In this document: one piece after another, positions 34,138 through 45,238 of the stretch
Layout: each line of letters opens with the position of its first letter
Numbering within the stretch: the first letter of the stretch is position 1
Assembly (NCBI GenBank): GCA_019671005.1
Contig: CM033721.1
Span: forward strand, 50,262,864 to 50,326,863
DNA: 64,000 bases
Source: Hibiscus mutabilis
Lineage: Eukaryota > Streptophyta > Magnoliopsida > Malvales > Malvaceae
Reading direction: 5' to 3'
The notes under the pieces: model-generated
What the model saw: the letters and a program-made list of their open reading frames with translations, nothing else
Databases searched by the model: none
Told to the model about the DNA's origin: nothing
Translations under genes and position numbers: made by a program

Positions 34138-34860
34138 GGATTTTAGGTTTCGAAGACGGAGTTCCCCAATTCTATAGTGAGCTAACAATCACCCGAGGGG
34201 CAAAGTTGAGGAGGAATTGATATCCAGGACAAAGTTCGAGTAATACCGAAGTGGGTCACTCAAGCGAGTTAAATTTGAAGATCGGAGATAGGGGCATCCC
34301 AGGAGAGGGATATTCTTTCAAGTTCAGCTAGCTCAGATAAAAGATAGATAACTTGGATAAAATTGAATTTGCAGAATGATCATCAGAAGCTTTCCTAAGT
34401 GTTTAAGAATATCAGAATAGATGAACGGTGTTGTCTAGTTGAAAGACGACTCGGAATATTGAAAGAAGAGAAACTACTCAAGCAAGAATCAAGTCAGGAT
34501 GTTATCAGGTACGTTTAAGGAAATTGGGAATAGGTACGATAGTCTCCAGATAACTTAGCCATTAACAAGAGTTTTAGAAACAAGTTTACGACAGAGCAAT
34601 GACAATTCAACACTCTTCAGTTGGAAAGGGCAACTTCCAAGCTACGAAAGACTAAGCAGGGGATAGATGAAGACCCGAAGATGGATATTACTCGAGCAGG
34701 TAAGGCAGCTCAACAAGGTGGCAGGCTTTGTCAGAACATGGATCAAGTGTTGGACTACAGAGGCAAGCTGACCGGACTACTGGATGAAGTTAAGAAAGTA
34801 GACACTGAAGCTTATCAGTAACTGTAAATATCTAATATCTGATATAATGAAACCTTTTGG
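34138..34860 (+). pseudogene. Second ORF1 tail-like coiled-coil piece, element D
   Basis: After a broken stretch, 34621-34821 is open (LERATSKLRKTKQGI ... VLDYRGKLTGLLDEVKK), charged and heptad-like. A spacer with TTGCATTCATG follows, and then the gag ATG. Its place before gag and its composition suggest another copy of the ORF1 tail, different in sequence from the one at 32217-32502. Confidence 0.4.
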
Positions 34861-35055
34861 CCTCAATGAACGTCATTCTATGGGGATCACTTTTGGAATC
34901 AATACCTTGTTGCATTCATGTTTATATTTTAGGATTGCATTGCATTACTTTGCACGATCCTGGCATGTTTTATATGACATTATCATTACCTTGCATTATT
35001 ATTACCTTGCATAATTTTGATGAGGAGTAATTCAAAGACCAATTAGGGTTTTATC

Positions 35056-36023
35056 ATGGATAAGAGAATTGAAGACACTCAAAAATCAAGATTCGAGCAT
35101 TTAGAAGATAGACCCGAGAGAAAAAGAGATAGAAAAAAGAAGTTTGATGCCTTTGATGTAATAAAGTTCTGTTTGAACCCTGATTTGGTCATTTTTCCAG
35201 ATTCCAAAGATTCTCAGATTTGCGCATGATAACGAAACAATATGCCCCAAGATTCACGTGACGATATTCTGCAAAAAGATTGAGGGTTGCATTGAAAATT
35301 TGTCGATCCACTACTTCCCCGAAAGTCTAGCAGGACCTACCGTGATATGATATGCTTTGGACATAGCACCAAGTCGTCAGTATCTCCAAGGTACGAAGAT
35401 GAAACCTGACGAGAGTTTCAAAGAATGTGCTTTGAGATGGCAGAGGTTAGCCGCCCAAGTGCAGCCTCTCATTGCTGAAGAGGAAAGTGACTTCCATGTC
35501 TCAAGCCATCTTCCATAAGATGCTCAGGAAATTGATGGGCAAATGTGATGACTTTGTAGAATACATGATCCAAGAAGGAAAATTGTGTCTTAATTCAACG
35601 AACCACACATGCCTAAGAGTAAAAGGAAATAAAGAGATAAATGGGTACCACTTTCAAGGTTCTCGTGATCGTAAGAGATGAAGATAGACATATTCCTCTG
35701 AATCATCGAGAAAAATTCCTCGAACAAGTACATATTTAGAGATATCTGGAGTATTCAATCTTAGACATATGGCCTCATTTGGTAGGGGGTCACTATCTTC
35801 TCCTAGGCCGATAAAGATTGCACCTGATCTAACTGCTCATAGTTTTTACTCGAGTAGCACATACGAATTCCACATGGGGGCACCGGAGCATCCCATCAGA
35901 AAATGTAGACCTTTATTGGAGGAGATCAAGAAGCTGATCAATGATGAAACCTTGACGAGAGAGTTGATCCAGCGGTGGAAAACAAGAGAAGAGGCGAGCC
36001 TACACTGTAAAGGACCGGAATGA
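35056..36023 (+). pseudogene. gag: gag N-terminal and core pieces, element D
   Basis: ATG 35056 starts MDKRIEDTQKSRFEHLED, the charged N-terminus expected for Tat gag, and stops near 35227. The core is readable at about 35285-35485, with IENLSIHYFPESLAG and KECALRWQRLAAQVQP, parallel to the gag core of element A at about 2900-3150. Two further pieces, 35472-35681 and 35769-36023 (HMGAPEHPIRKCRPLLEEIKKL), follow in shifted frames. The second has the gag-end flavour of a C-x-L-L motif. Stops and missing parts make it non-functional. Confidence 0.65.
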
Positions 36024-37172
36024 GTTAGTACTCGGGAGGCAGTCCTGAGGTCCCTATGGTTTTCCCATCATTTCGCTAAGAAATTCTCAATGCTTTGAAA
36101 AAAACTCCCAAACATATATTTTTAGAATTAAAAATCACATTTCCATTTAGAAAAACATTTTTACATTCTTGATTCTTTAAATATTTTCTTTTTATGGTGT
36201 ACTTTTTGTTCTCCCATATGCATATACACGCATTTTTGAATGGACATATGTATATATTATTTCTATACCAGGTCCTTGAATTTTGAATGCAACAGTACAT
36301 TTGTTTCAGATCCAAAGATCAACTCTAAGTTGCAGAGATTGAATGTTGTGGAGATACTGTAAATGTGAGTATCCTCTAGTTTACTTAGGCCAACAGAGGA
36401 ACAAAGCGAGTGTTTAGACAATGGGCAGTTCCCATTTTAAGAATTTATCTTCTCAGGCACTTGTCATTTAAGATCCTTGAAACGAGAGTTGACCCTAAAC
36501 CTCTACTCCTAAAGGCATTCTTAGGACATCTGTGAATTTGACAACGAATGATATTCTTTTACTTTACCAGAAGACAGAGATGAGTCCAGATAGATTGGAT
36601 ACGAAGATCAGAAAATCATCAGAAGAAAGTGGTTGAAAACAAGGATATGTCCAAACGAAAAACCAAAAAAAAGAAGAGAATGGTAATTAGAAGGCCGAAG
36701 CAATCCATATCGAGTAAATATCAGAAGAGCTGCAGAGAGGCAAGTAACTTCGAGCAGAAGATATCATCAATACCAGTATAGATACGTGTTGATTCAAGGA
36801 TACATTTATAGACTCGAATAATAAGAAAGAGATTCAAAGCTAAAAACCCAAAATGGGCAGTCTAAAACAAAAAAAGAAAAAGAAAACAAAACAAAAAAAA
36901 AAAAAAGAAAAGAAAAAAAATAAATAAAAAAAGAAAGAAAGAGAAAGAAAAAAAGAGAAAAAAGAAGAAAAGGAAAAAGGAAAAAGAAAGAATATTGTAT
37001 ATGCTTCACACACAGATCAATCAATACAAGAACGAGACTTCAACTATGAGCAAGAGACACAAGGAATCCACATTTCAAGTAAATATCAGTTTTGAAAATT
37101 AATATAGAAGCTTGAATTGAAACTGAGTCAAGACAAGTCAGCCCGAAGATTGCCAATTTCGAAAAAGAAAAT

Positions 37173-37627
37173 GACCTCTAGGGTGAAAACCCAAAAATGG
37201 GAAGTCTAGAGTGATCCTGAAAATGAAGAAAAAGAGTAGTCTGCCTAAGCATGCTGGCATCAATATCCAGCCAAAATACTCTGATCCGAAGGTACAAAAG
37301 AAGAAAGTGACCTCTAGGGTGAAAACCCAAAAATGGGCAGTCTAGAGCGATCCAAGAGAAAAAGTGAAAAAGAAGAAAAGAAAAAAGACAAAAGAAGAAA
37401 GAAAGATTAATATTTTATCTGGGCGTGCCAATCACAAGAATTCCCAGAAATGTATTCGTAGTCATTCATTCAAGAAATCTCAGTTTTGAGGAGTTTTGGA
37501 GGATCAAACACTCTTGAACAAAAACGAACATTAGTATATAGCTAGAATGCAAGGCAGCCTACAGTAAAAAGAAAGGAAATGAACTCTAGGGTGAAAACCC
37601 AAAAAAACGGGCAGTCTAGAGCGATCC
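37173..37627 (+). repeat. Three-copy stem-loop module after gag in element D
   Basis: Copies at 37173-37216, 37309-37353 and 37581-37627, with start spacings of 136 and 272 bp. Each contains CTCTAG, then GGGTGAAAACCC (a 4-bp stem closed by GAAA), then GGGCAGT and CTAGAG. A partial relative is at 36838-36867. Confidence 0.75.
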
Positions 37628-38118
37628 AAAAAAGGGGAAGGAATAATGGGCATATCCAAGTTACACAAGTACAGAAATACTGTTTCACTTAACCATAAAC
37701 CAAAGGCCTACATTACAAGCCCCAAAGACCATTCTGGTCATACATAGATATCCAAGTTGAATGAGAATGTCTTCAGATTTCATTCCGCCCATAAGGGCTA
37801 ACTTTGCTTCAAGGAACGTCAAACTTCGAAGTGCTTGATCGACACCCAAATGAGGGAAGGATGGGGCATGGTGAGATAGTGAGGTTAAGAGAGCCACCTT
37901 AAATGGGGTAAAAACTAGGTAGGGTTGTTCCTTTCAAAAGCTTATTAGACCAGATGAAACTATACATTTGCATATATCTCCACAATAGTCAAGATCTTCT
38001 AAATATGCGCTTCATTAGAGTTGATCTCTGGCAATTTGAAGCAGATGTGCTATGGTGTTTGATATTTTGGGGGCAAACATGTTTTAAAAGGTTTAGCATT
38101 TTCTCCCAAAGTCTTGAT

Positions 38119-38290
38119 GTTTACCATTTCCTCAAACATTAGTTTTTAAAATGTTTGGCAATATACTTCAAATTTTGTTTACCATTCTCCAAACATTATT
38201 TAAAAAAAATGTTTGGTCTTTAAAAAAAGAAGAAGAAAAGAAAAATATGTTTACCATTTGTTCCAAACAATGTTTTGAAAATGTTTGGTA
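38119..38290 (+). repeat. Three hairpin repeats (CCAAACATT ... AATGTTTGG)
   Basis: TGTTTACCATT followed by an inverted repeat occurs at 38119-38157, 38176-38216 and 38249-38288. Arms are CAAACATT/AATGTTTG in the first two and CCAAACA/TGTTTGG in the third. Confidence 0.75.
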
Positions 38291-39069
38291 TCCCCTCCAA
38301 GTTGTGATTTTCAAAATGATTGTTATCTTTTCAAACAATCATTATTTTTTGAAATATACACAAGTAAATTGCCTTTTACTTTACTTTAAAAATGAATGAT
38401 GATGAGATTTAAAGCATAGGGACCGAGAGTTAGTTCCCGTCGAAATGCTACGAGAAGATAAAGGATGAGCTCAAGGGATGGAAGCATTTTGGCTCACCCT
38501 GGTAACTAGAAATAGATCAAGGCTCTGTATGATGGGTCAGAAAATTCAAAACAGTAGAGCCCGTGGTTGAATGGGGCAACGCCAAGCGAAGAAGATGACA
38601 AGGGTTCTTATAAGAATAATATAAGAACCAGAAGATCATTTATGAAGACGAGTGATAACCCCGAAAACAAGAAAATCCTTCCGCACAAAAGGTTTAAAAG
38701 CATGTTCAAATGAGGATTTAAGAGCATACAGTGAAGAAGTAAAGAGATGAATAAATCTGAGGAGCGACCTTTCAGGGTGTAAGACTTTAGAACGAAAAAG
38801 GGGCTAAAAGAAAAAAAGAGAAAAAAAAGAAAGAGAGGGAGAAGAAAAAAGAAAAGAAAAAGAAAAAATAAGAATAAATTGAAGGAAATAGAAAAAAGAA
38901 AAAGAAGAAAAGAAAAAGAAAATGAGAAGAGAGAAAAAAAAGAAGAAAAAGAAGAGAAAGAAGGCATTACAATGCATGCATCATATAGATAGGGGCATGC
39001 CAACTTTTGCTTGTTTTGGACAGGTACTTGAAGAATTATGAAAGAGTATTAAGAAGTGGATTTCATTAA

Positions 39070-39930
39070 ATAAAGAAAGTTTTGGCAGCCACCTTCGGCG
39101 TGAGTCCCCAAAATTTGAAGAAAGTTTGGCAGCACCTTCGGTGTGAGTCCCCAAAATTTGAAGAAAGTTTGGCAGCCACCTTCAGCGTGAGTCCCCAAAA
39201 TTTGAAGAAAGTTTGGCAGCCACCTTCAGCGTGAGTCCCCAAAATTTGAAGAAAGTTTGGTAGCCACCTTCGGCGTGAGTCCCCAAAATTTGAAGAAAGT
39301 TTGGCAGCCACCTTCGGCGTGGGTCCCCAAAAATTGAAAAAAGTTTGGCAGCCATTTTCAGCGTGAGTCCCCAAATTTAAAGAAAGATCGGTAGCCATTT
39401 TCGGTGAGAATCCCCAAATCTGAAGAAAGATCGGTATCCATTTTCGGTGTGAATCCCCAAATCTGAAGAATTTTTGGCAGCCACCTTCGGCGTGAGTCCC
39501 CAAAATTTGAAAAAAGATTTTGGCAGCCACCTTCGGCGTGAGTCCCCAAAATTTGAAGAAAGATTTCGGCAGCGTGAGTCCTAGAAGATCGGCAACCATT
39601 TTCGGTGTGAGTCCCCAAATTTAAAGAAAGTTTTGGCAGCCATTTTCGGCGTGAGTCCCCAAATTTAAAGAAAGTTTTGGTAGCCATTTTTGGCGTGAAT
39701 CCCCAAAATCTGAAGAAAGGTCGGTAGCCATTTTTGGCGTGAATCCCAAAATTTGAAGAAAGATTTCGGCAGCCTTAACAACGTGAGTCCTAAAAGATCG
39801 GTAGCCATTTTCCGCGTGAATCCCCAAATTTGAAGAAAGATCGGTAGCCATTTTCGACGTGAATCCCCAAATTGAAGAAAGATTTCGGTAGCCTTAGCAG
39901 TTTAAGTCCAGAAAAATCGGCAGCCATGAA
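39070..39930 (+). repeat. Tandem array of about 19 copies of a 44-bp unit, 3' region of element D
   Basis: The consensus begins GAAGAAAGTTTGGCAGCCA and continues CCTTCGGCGTGAGTCCCC. Copies are most alike at the left end (39070-39330) and more varied to the right, where a GATTTCGGCAGCCTTA-type variant alternates with the basic unit (39555, 39760, 39875). A 177-codon minus-strand frame across it is produced by the period. Confidence 0.95.
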
Positions 39931-40153
39931 TTCAAAGTTAATGGACAAAGATTGGAGCACTACAATGGTGCCCATGTGGAATGTAACAAAAAAGTGGTCA
40001 ACTTAGGAGATGCATGAGCATGCTCTCCTTTCAATATTTTCTTTTTCTTTTTATTTTCATTTTTATTTTTAGGAGATATTTTATTTTTCTTCATTACCTT
40101 TAGTTTCCAGGTTTTCTTTGTTTTCATTTCCACAACAAGACTCACAACTACTA

Positions 40154-40554
40154 TGCTAAGGAAATTTCCTTCAGAGATCCTTGACCCAGTAACCAATGAA
40201 GTTGATGCCACGGCAACCAACCCTGAAGACGCCACGGCAACCAAAGCTAATGACATCCCGACAGCCACTGCAAAAGCCAAAGGTAAAGCATCTATGCCCG
40301 AATGAACTCCTACCAAATCATTTTCTGATTTTTCAGATTCGGACGAGTCCTCCATTGCACCAACAAAGACCGCACCAATTGAATCCTCCAAGCGAAAAGC
40401 CAATGACATTGATGAAGAGGACGATGAGGACAACCCCGTACGAGGATCGGTTCCACCACCGGCAACAAGAAAACAACCATCGCGTTCAAGCAAGAGAATC
40501 AAGACACCGACCAAAAGGAAACTAATCATCCACGATGACGAACTCTCAGAGTAA
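40154..40554 (+). pseudogene. C-terminal part of the Athila envelope-position ORF
   Basis: From ATG 40154 (MLRKFPSEILDPVTNEV) the frame is rich in Ala/Thr/Lys with a repeated DATAT-type motif. It has one TGA at about 40303 and continues to TAA 40552 with an acidic run (DIDEEDDEDN) and a basic end (SKRIKTPTKRKLIIHDDE). A similarly basic C-terminus closes the corresponding ORF of the minus-strand Athila element (45239). It is followed by ATGCATTGAGGACAATGC, the usual sequence after this ORF. I do not know the function of this tail. Confidence 0.5.
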
Positions 40555-40951
40555 GTCCTCGTTTGCATTTTATTTTTCGTTATTTTTATTTTTCCTTAAA
40601 TGCATGCATTGAGGACAATGCCTCACTCGAGTTTGGGGGGGATTGTTATTAGTAGTTACCATGTTTAGTTACATTCATCTTAAGTATTACATTTAGGATA
40701 CATAAATTGCTTGCCATGCCTTTAATTGGAACAAGAATTGCTTAGATTTGATGAATATCCGATGATGACTTTGCCAATGCACTTAATTGATAGAATTTTT
40801 ATTCTAGGATAACCACGAAAAAAAACTTAGAATTTTACTATAATGTTAAATCTGATGAAACACTGTTATGGTTTGATTGATTTACGGAATTCTAGTGAAC
40901 TTAGGTTCATAATTAACAAATTGGGGGATTAGAATAAAAATTGGATGAATG

Positions 40952-41134
40952 CTAGAGGTGCCCGAAATTGTATCTAGCATGTGCTAAAAATTTATCACTA
41001 GAGGTGCCCGAAACTGGCTCTAGTATGTGTTAAAAAATTTGATAGCTAGAGGTGCCCGAAACCGGCTCTAGTCGAATAAATTAACTTAAGAAAACTAAAA
41101 ACTAAAAACTAGAGGTGCCCAAAACCGGCTCTAG
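40952..41134 (+). repeat. Four 26-bp hairpin repeats in the Athila 3' untranslated region
   Basis: CTAGAGGTGCCCGAAACCGG followed by CTCTAG, at 40952-40977, 40998-41023, 41046-41071 and 41109-41134. CTAGAG pairs with CTCTAG at the ends. Spacing is irregular (46, 48 and 63 bp). Confidence 0.85.
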
Positions 41135-41408
41135 TTAAAACATGTTAAAAAGAACCCAATAAAGTAATTTGAAAACCTATTGTTTGCATAGAATCCAAAA
41201 AATCAACCTGCACACAACTCCGCACACACTCACAAACATTAAAGTTTGATTCCGAGTAACTCTTAAGTTTTCCGAAAAATGAAAAGTCAATCATACTTTG
41301 TGCCCCGGTTCAGAGAATTGAAATCAAGTTCAAAGCTAAGTTTGTGAAAATTGAAGTCTTGGCAGGTAATTATGAGTTTGCATTGCTTGAGGACAAGCAA
41401 TAGTTCGA

Positions 41409-41419
41409 GTTTGGGGGTG
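41409..41419 (+). promoter_or_regulatory. Polypurine tract of the plus-strand Athila element
   Basis: GTTTGGGGGTG immediately precedes TGATAAGTG, the start of the LTR. Confidence 0.75.
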
Positions 41420-41638
41420 TGATAAGTGTTCAAAAGTACTATTTTTCTTACCCTTTTTACTCATATTATTGTTAAACTTAGGCTCATATTAGTTGCATAA
41501 TTAGCCATTCATGCTTTAATTCATGTTTCCTTCCAACGTTGAGCTTGATTACACAACTTGGTAGTTTTTGTGGGAAAAGATGCTGCTTTGGTGTGTTTTG
41601 TGTGTATGTGCAGGATCACTTGCCAAAGAAAGGCTAGA

Positions 41639-41730
41639 GCTAGTTGCCAGGGCAATGCATGAAGGAGACACCGAGCTAGTTGCCAGGGCAATACATGAAG
41701 GAGACGCCGAGCCAGTTGCCAGGGCAATTG
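41639..41730 (+). repeat. 36-bp tandem repeat inside the Athila LTR
   Basis: GCTAGTTGCCAGGGCAAT and then GCATGAAGGAGACACCGA; copies at 41639-41674 and 41675-41710 and a partial one at 41711-41730. The AGTTGCC..GGCAA core is an inverted repeat and recurs at 42600-42690. Confidence 0.9.
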
Positions 41731-41968
41731 TCGACAAGTGCAAAGGTGATATGGTAGTCGAAATTGATGACTAGACAAGCCCAAGATGACGTGGAGCAAA
41801 GCCCAAACCCAAAGGAATTTGATTTCCATGAAGAGATTAAAGAAGAATTAAATTCCAAGAAGATAGGAGAAGTTCTAGTAGGAATATAATTATAATAAAG
41901 AATTATATTCTTTAAAGATAATTTAATTCCAACTTAACTTCCTCCTCAAAGAAGGACTTTGCCCTAGC

Positions 41969-41980
41969 CCTATAAATAGG
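41969..41980 (+). promoter_or_regulatory. TATA box of the Athila LTR
   Basis: CCTATAAATAGG, flanked by GC-richer sequence. Confidence 0.65.
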
Positions 41981-42982
41981 AAGGAGATTTCGACAATCCA
42001 TGGAGAGCAAGAGAGGGGAATTTCGACAAGTCCAAGGAGGGCAAGAGGAGAGAATTTTTGACAAGCATCTAGGGCAAGGAGGATTTCGACAAGCCTCCTT
42101 CTTCATCCTTTTCTTTCTTGTTCGATTGGGTTCATGCTAGGGATTATTTATCTTGTGTTTCTTTGGAACCTAGCCATGAACTAAATCTATTTGGCTATGG
42201 TTATTGTGATTTGTGGTTGTGATAAACTATTGATTTTTGTTTAGGTAATAAGAGTTTGCACTTTTCTATTCAAGGTTTATTCATTCTTGGTTCTTATTCT
42301 TGTTTGCGAGTGAATTGGGAGATAATCTAGTGATTTCATATATTTATCTAATACTGGGAGAGTTAGATTCAAGAAATGAATGAATATGATCTTTATTCAA
42401 TTTATTGATGGTGAAGATTAATCCGGCTTAGGAATAAGTTAAGGATTTCAACGGCTAAGAGGAGTGCAAGATTGGTTGTTGTTCACCCTTGATTCATGCA
42501 GGGATGTATTATCAAGGCATGCACAAGTAGCTAGAGTTTCGACTTAGGGATAAGAAGAAACCATTGAAGAACGCTCTGCCGAACCTTGAAGATTGCTGCC
42601 CAGACGCCCAAGTAGTTGCCCAACTATTTACCCAGGCAACCATCGATTAGTTGCCAAGGCAACCCCGTTGTGCAAGTTGCCACGACAACTGAGTTGCCCT
42701 TGCACTCTTTTACCAAGACGATCCAATCGGCTATCACACCTCAACTCACGATAACCTGGCCTATTTACTCTATTTTAATTTCATCTATTCTTTTAGTTTA
42801 TTGCTCTTAGTTTTCTCGTTAATTAAACCTCTATTATCAATTGTGTTTTTATTTTCACAGTGCAGTAACTTAAGCAAAGTGGCCCAAACCAATCCCTGTG
42901 TAGACGATACTCGATACTCGTATCACTTTATTACTTGTGACGTGTATACTTGCACATTTGCGTAGCACTTATTACACGCAAC

Positions 42983-44290
42983 AAATACCACCACAAATTG
43001 GTCTAAATATGGCTAAAATACCTGATTCATTAGATCCATAAAAGTTGCTGGTGCATTTGTAAGTCCAAAAGGCATTACTACAAACTCATAATGCCCGTAT
43101 CTAGCTCTGAAAGTTGTCTTTGGTATATTTGCTTCTTTGATCTTCAATTGATGATACCCCGATCAAAGATCAATTTTAGAAAACATTGTTGCTCCTTTAA
43201 GTTGATCAAAGAGATCACCAATCCTTGGCAGAGGATATTTATTCTTCACTGTCACTTTATTAAGTTGATAATAATCCACATATAACCTCCTTGATCCGTC
43301 TTTTTTTTCACAAATAGGACTAGAGCTCCCCCAAGGTGATATACTAGGTCGTATAAAACCTCGATCTAATAATTCTAGTAATTGAGCCTTTAGCTCTCTA
43401 AGTTCTGTAGGAGCCATCCTGTAAGATGCCATTGATATTGGTGTTGTTCCAGGAAGCACATCAATACTAGATTTCACCTCTCGATCTAGAGGTAATCCCG
43501 ATAATTTATTTGGGAAAAAATCTGAAAATTAATGCACCGTTGGTATATTTTCTAGATCTTTGTTTCTTGAGTAGTTACAGCTAATACTACATTACTAGGA
43601 TAATTCAGCCTTTCACCTACAAGCATTATTTCTGATTCATCTGGTCCTTTTAAAATTACTCTTTTTAATCAGCATTCAACCGTAGCATCATATGCCAATA
43701 ACCAATCTATTCCAAGAATGACTTCAAACTCTTGGAAGGGTAATTCCATAAGATCAGCTGGAAATTCCTTTTCTTGAATCTTGATATGACACTTTTTTCA
43801 TATTTGACTTACTTTGGCACTGTGTCCTATTGGATTAATAACAACTACCCCACTCAAAATTGGTTCTACCGAAATATTTCTTTCAAGTACTACTTCAGAA
43901 CTAATATACAAATGGGTAGAGCCTGGATCAATCAATGCCAAAATAGGTTTACCAAAGAGTTTGATCATACCTGCTACGATCATTGAGTCATCTCAATCAT
44001 TAGCAGTCTTGATATTATATACTCGAGCAGCAGTCTTGCTTTCTCAATTAGATGTAGTTGATGAAATTCTTGGTTTGCCACTTTTGTTTCCTCTTCTTTT
44101 TTGAGGTGCTGCAACTGATTGGTTTGTGTGAAGCTCTAGACAATTCTTTTTAAAATGACCAGTCTGCCCACAATGGTAGCATGCCCCACCAGCGAACCAG
44201 CACTGACCAGAATGCCTCTTTCCACAGTGTTCGCATTCTAGAATAGGACGAAATCTGGAGCCTTGAGTACTTGCAGTAACAGTCTCAGCC
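42983..44290 (-). pseudogene. Chromovirus gag-protease-RT fragment, minus strand
   Basis: Reading right to left: a gag zinc knuckle CYHCGQTGHFKKNC (about 44195-44154) with an upstream CEHCGKRHSGQC, the protease block ALIDPGSTHLYIS (about 43949-43911; the usual DSG is DPG), then RT at 43477-42983. RT shows LPGTTPISMASYRMAP, SPWGSSSPICEKKDGS, NKVTVKNKYPLPRI, MPFGLTNAPATFMDL and DQFVVVF. RT stops at the Athila LTR, just before the catalytic IDD, so the rest was displaced. Gag is cut near 44290. Stops occur throughout. Confidence 0.85.
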
Positions 44291-45238
44291 TACTTTGACT
44301 TTCTTCAGAAAGTCCCTTTTTAACCAAAGCAACTACTTTTACTTTCCACAGTGCATCAATATAGCACTAGTCTCGAGTTATGAATTGTGCATGAAGCAGG
44401 CAATATGCATCAAGTATCCTTTAACTCCCTTAGTCAAATCTACTCCCCAAACTCAAAATTATTATTTTTTCTTTTATTCACCAAGGGTTCTTTGTTGGCA
44501 ATATTTTCAGGCTTGCTTCGTAATATTGTTTGGCATGAAAATTAGGAAGGAGCATACCATGAACCCCCACGTTAATCCAGACATTACAAGGCTTTACTAT
44601 TCAACTCATACCCTAAAGTTTTTGACTTGAGAACTAAGAGGGAGAAAACCACAAATCCCCAAGTTACTTATTGTCTCTAAGGCAGAGGAAAGTTCTATTT
44701 TTTTGCCTTGGCAAAACATTGTTGCCTTATTATTTCTTTTTACCTTGGCTCATTTTTTTATTATGAACTTAGTTTCAAGAATTCTATGTTTGTTTGGGAA
44801 CTAGATGCATACTACGTGTTAAGTGAGACTTCAGTTTCCTAAACTAGGGATCAATTTCCAAGCAGTGCTGACATTACTATCCTGTCGACACACGCAAACT
44901 AATGATTTCCAAATTTCATCATCGAACAGAGTATACTAAAACAAATTCTAAATATGCTAGCAAGTGCTGTAATTATTCCAAATTTAATCGAAGCAACAAA
45001 AATTTATTTTTAGTTGTTGGGTATGCATGATTATACCTAATCTATTATAGTAACAAAATGCAAACAGAAACCTAAACACGAATGCATGGCATGACAAAAA
45101 ATGTAAGACAACACACACACACCCAAACCAAAGGTGTGCATTGTCCTCAATGCATGATGAAATAAAATGACATGCATGAACAAATGAACAAAAATGAATG
45201 CAAGGAGTTCAAGGGGAAGAGGACTCCCCATTAGAGTT
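44291..45238 (-). other. 3' untranslated region of the minus-strand Athila element
   Basis: Read on the minus strand it begins with ATGCATTGAGGACAATGCAC after the envelope-position ORF and contains TTTTGAGTTTGGGGAG at about 44465-44450. It ends near 44330 without a recognisable LTR. The 3' LTR is therefore missing, or the end has been replaced by the neighbouring chromovirus fragment. Confidence 0.55.

Larger units (their letters stand above)
36024..39069 (+). other. Long 3' region of element D without coding capacity
   Basis: It holds A/G-rich runs (36870-36990, 38805-38960), three copies of a stem-loop module (37173-37627), hairpin repeats (38119-38290) and a GGGGCATG ... TTTTGGACAGG block (38988-39025) like the one before element A's array. 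Apparent minus-strand frames across the purine runs are low-complexity artefacts. Confidence 0.6.
31519..39940 (+). mobile_element. Element D: internally scrambled, pol-less Tat-type element
   Basis: A clear LTR and PBS are followed by a leader, pieces of ORF1 and gag, and then directly by a very long 3' region. I find no protease, RT, RNase H or integrase between 36024 and 39065. The gag end block (33928-34137) lies before the gag start (35056), so pieces have been duplicated or rearranged. No 3' LTR is recognised after the tandem array, where Athila sequence begins. It could move only with enzymes from a relative. Confidence 0.7.
39950..42982 (+). mobile_element. 3' part of a plus-strand Athila-type element
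   Basis: The end of an envelope-position ORF, a 3' untranslated region with four hairpin repeats, the TTGAGGACAAGCAA ... GTTTGGGGGTG polypurine stretch and one LTR are present. gag and pol are absent. The right flank lies inside the RT of a minus-strand chromovirus, with AATAC (42983-42987) as the expected target duplication. The left boundary against element D is approximate. Confidence 0.75.
41420..42982 (+). mobile_element. Athila-type LTR
   Basis: 1563 bp from TGATAAGTG to ACGCAACA. A TATA box (CCTATAAATAGG, 41969-41980) lies near the middle. A 36-bp tandem repeat (2.5 copies) lies at 41639-41730. Near the right end, GTGTATACTTGCAC matches the equivalent region of the other Athila LTR (about 55360, minus strand). 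The end was chosen because RT coding sequence of the next element resumes right after it. Confidence 0.75.

Noticed and set aside
36806..37024. Phe/Leu/Ser-rich minus-strand frame resembling a membrane protein
   Set aside because: It is the antisense of an A/G-rich run in the element 3' region; the same applies to 38608-39003 and 9342-9569.
39066..39975. Long minus-strand open frames (up to 177 codons) of repeating FFKFWGLTPKVAAK-like peptides
   Set aside because: They lie wholly in the 44-bp tandem array; repeat period and lack of stop words in one unit create the frames. Different frames are open in different parts.
39960..40568. 202-codon minus-strand frame with SSSSSS and hydrophobic stretches
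   Set aside because: It is antisense to the Athila envelope-position ORF tail, which has the expected neighbours (GAGGACAATGC, polypurine tract, LTR) on the plus strand.
41521..41829. 102-codon minus-strand frame with repeated LPWQLAR peptides
   Set aside because: It comes from the 36-bp (12-codon) tandem repeat in the Athila LTR.
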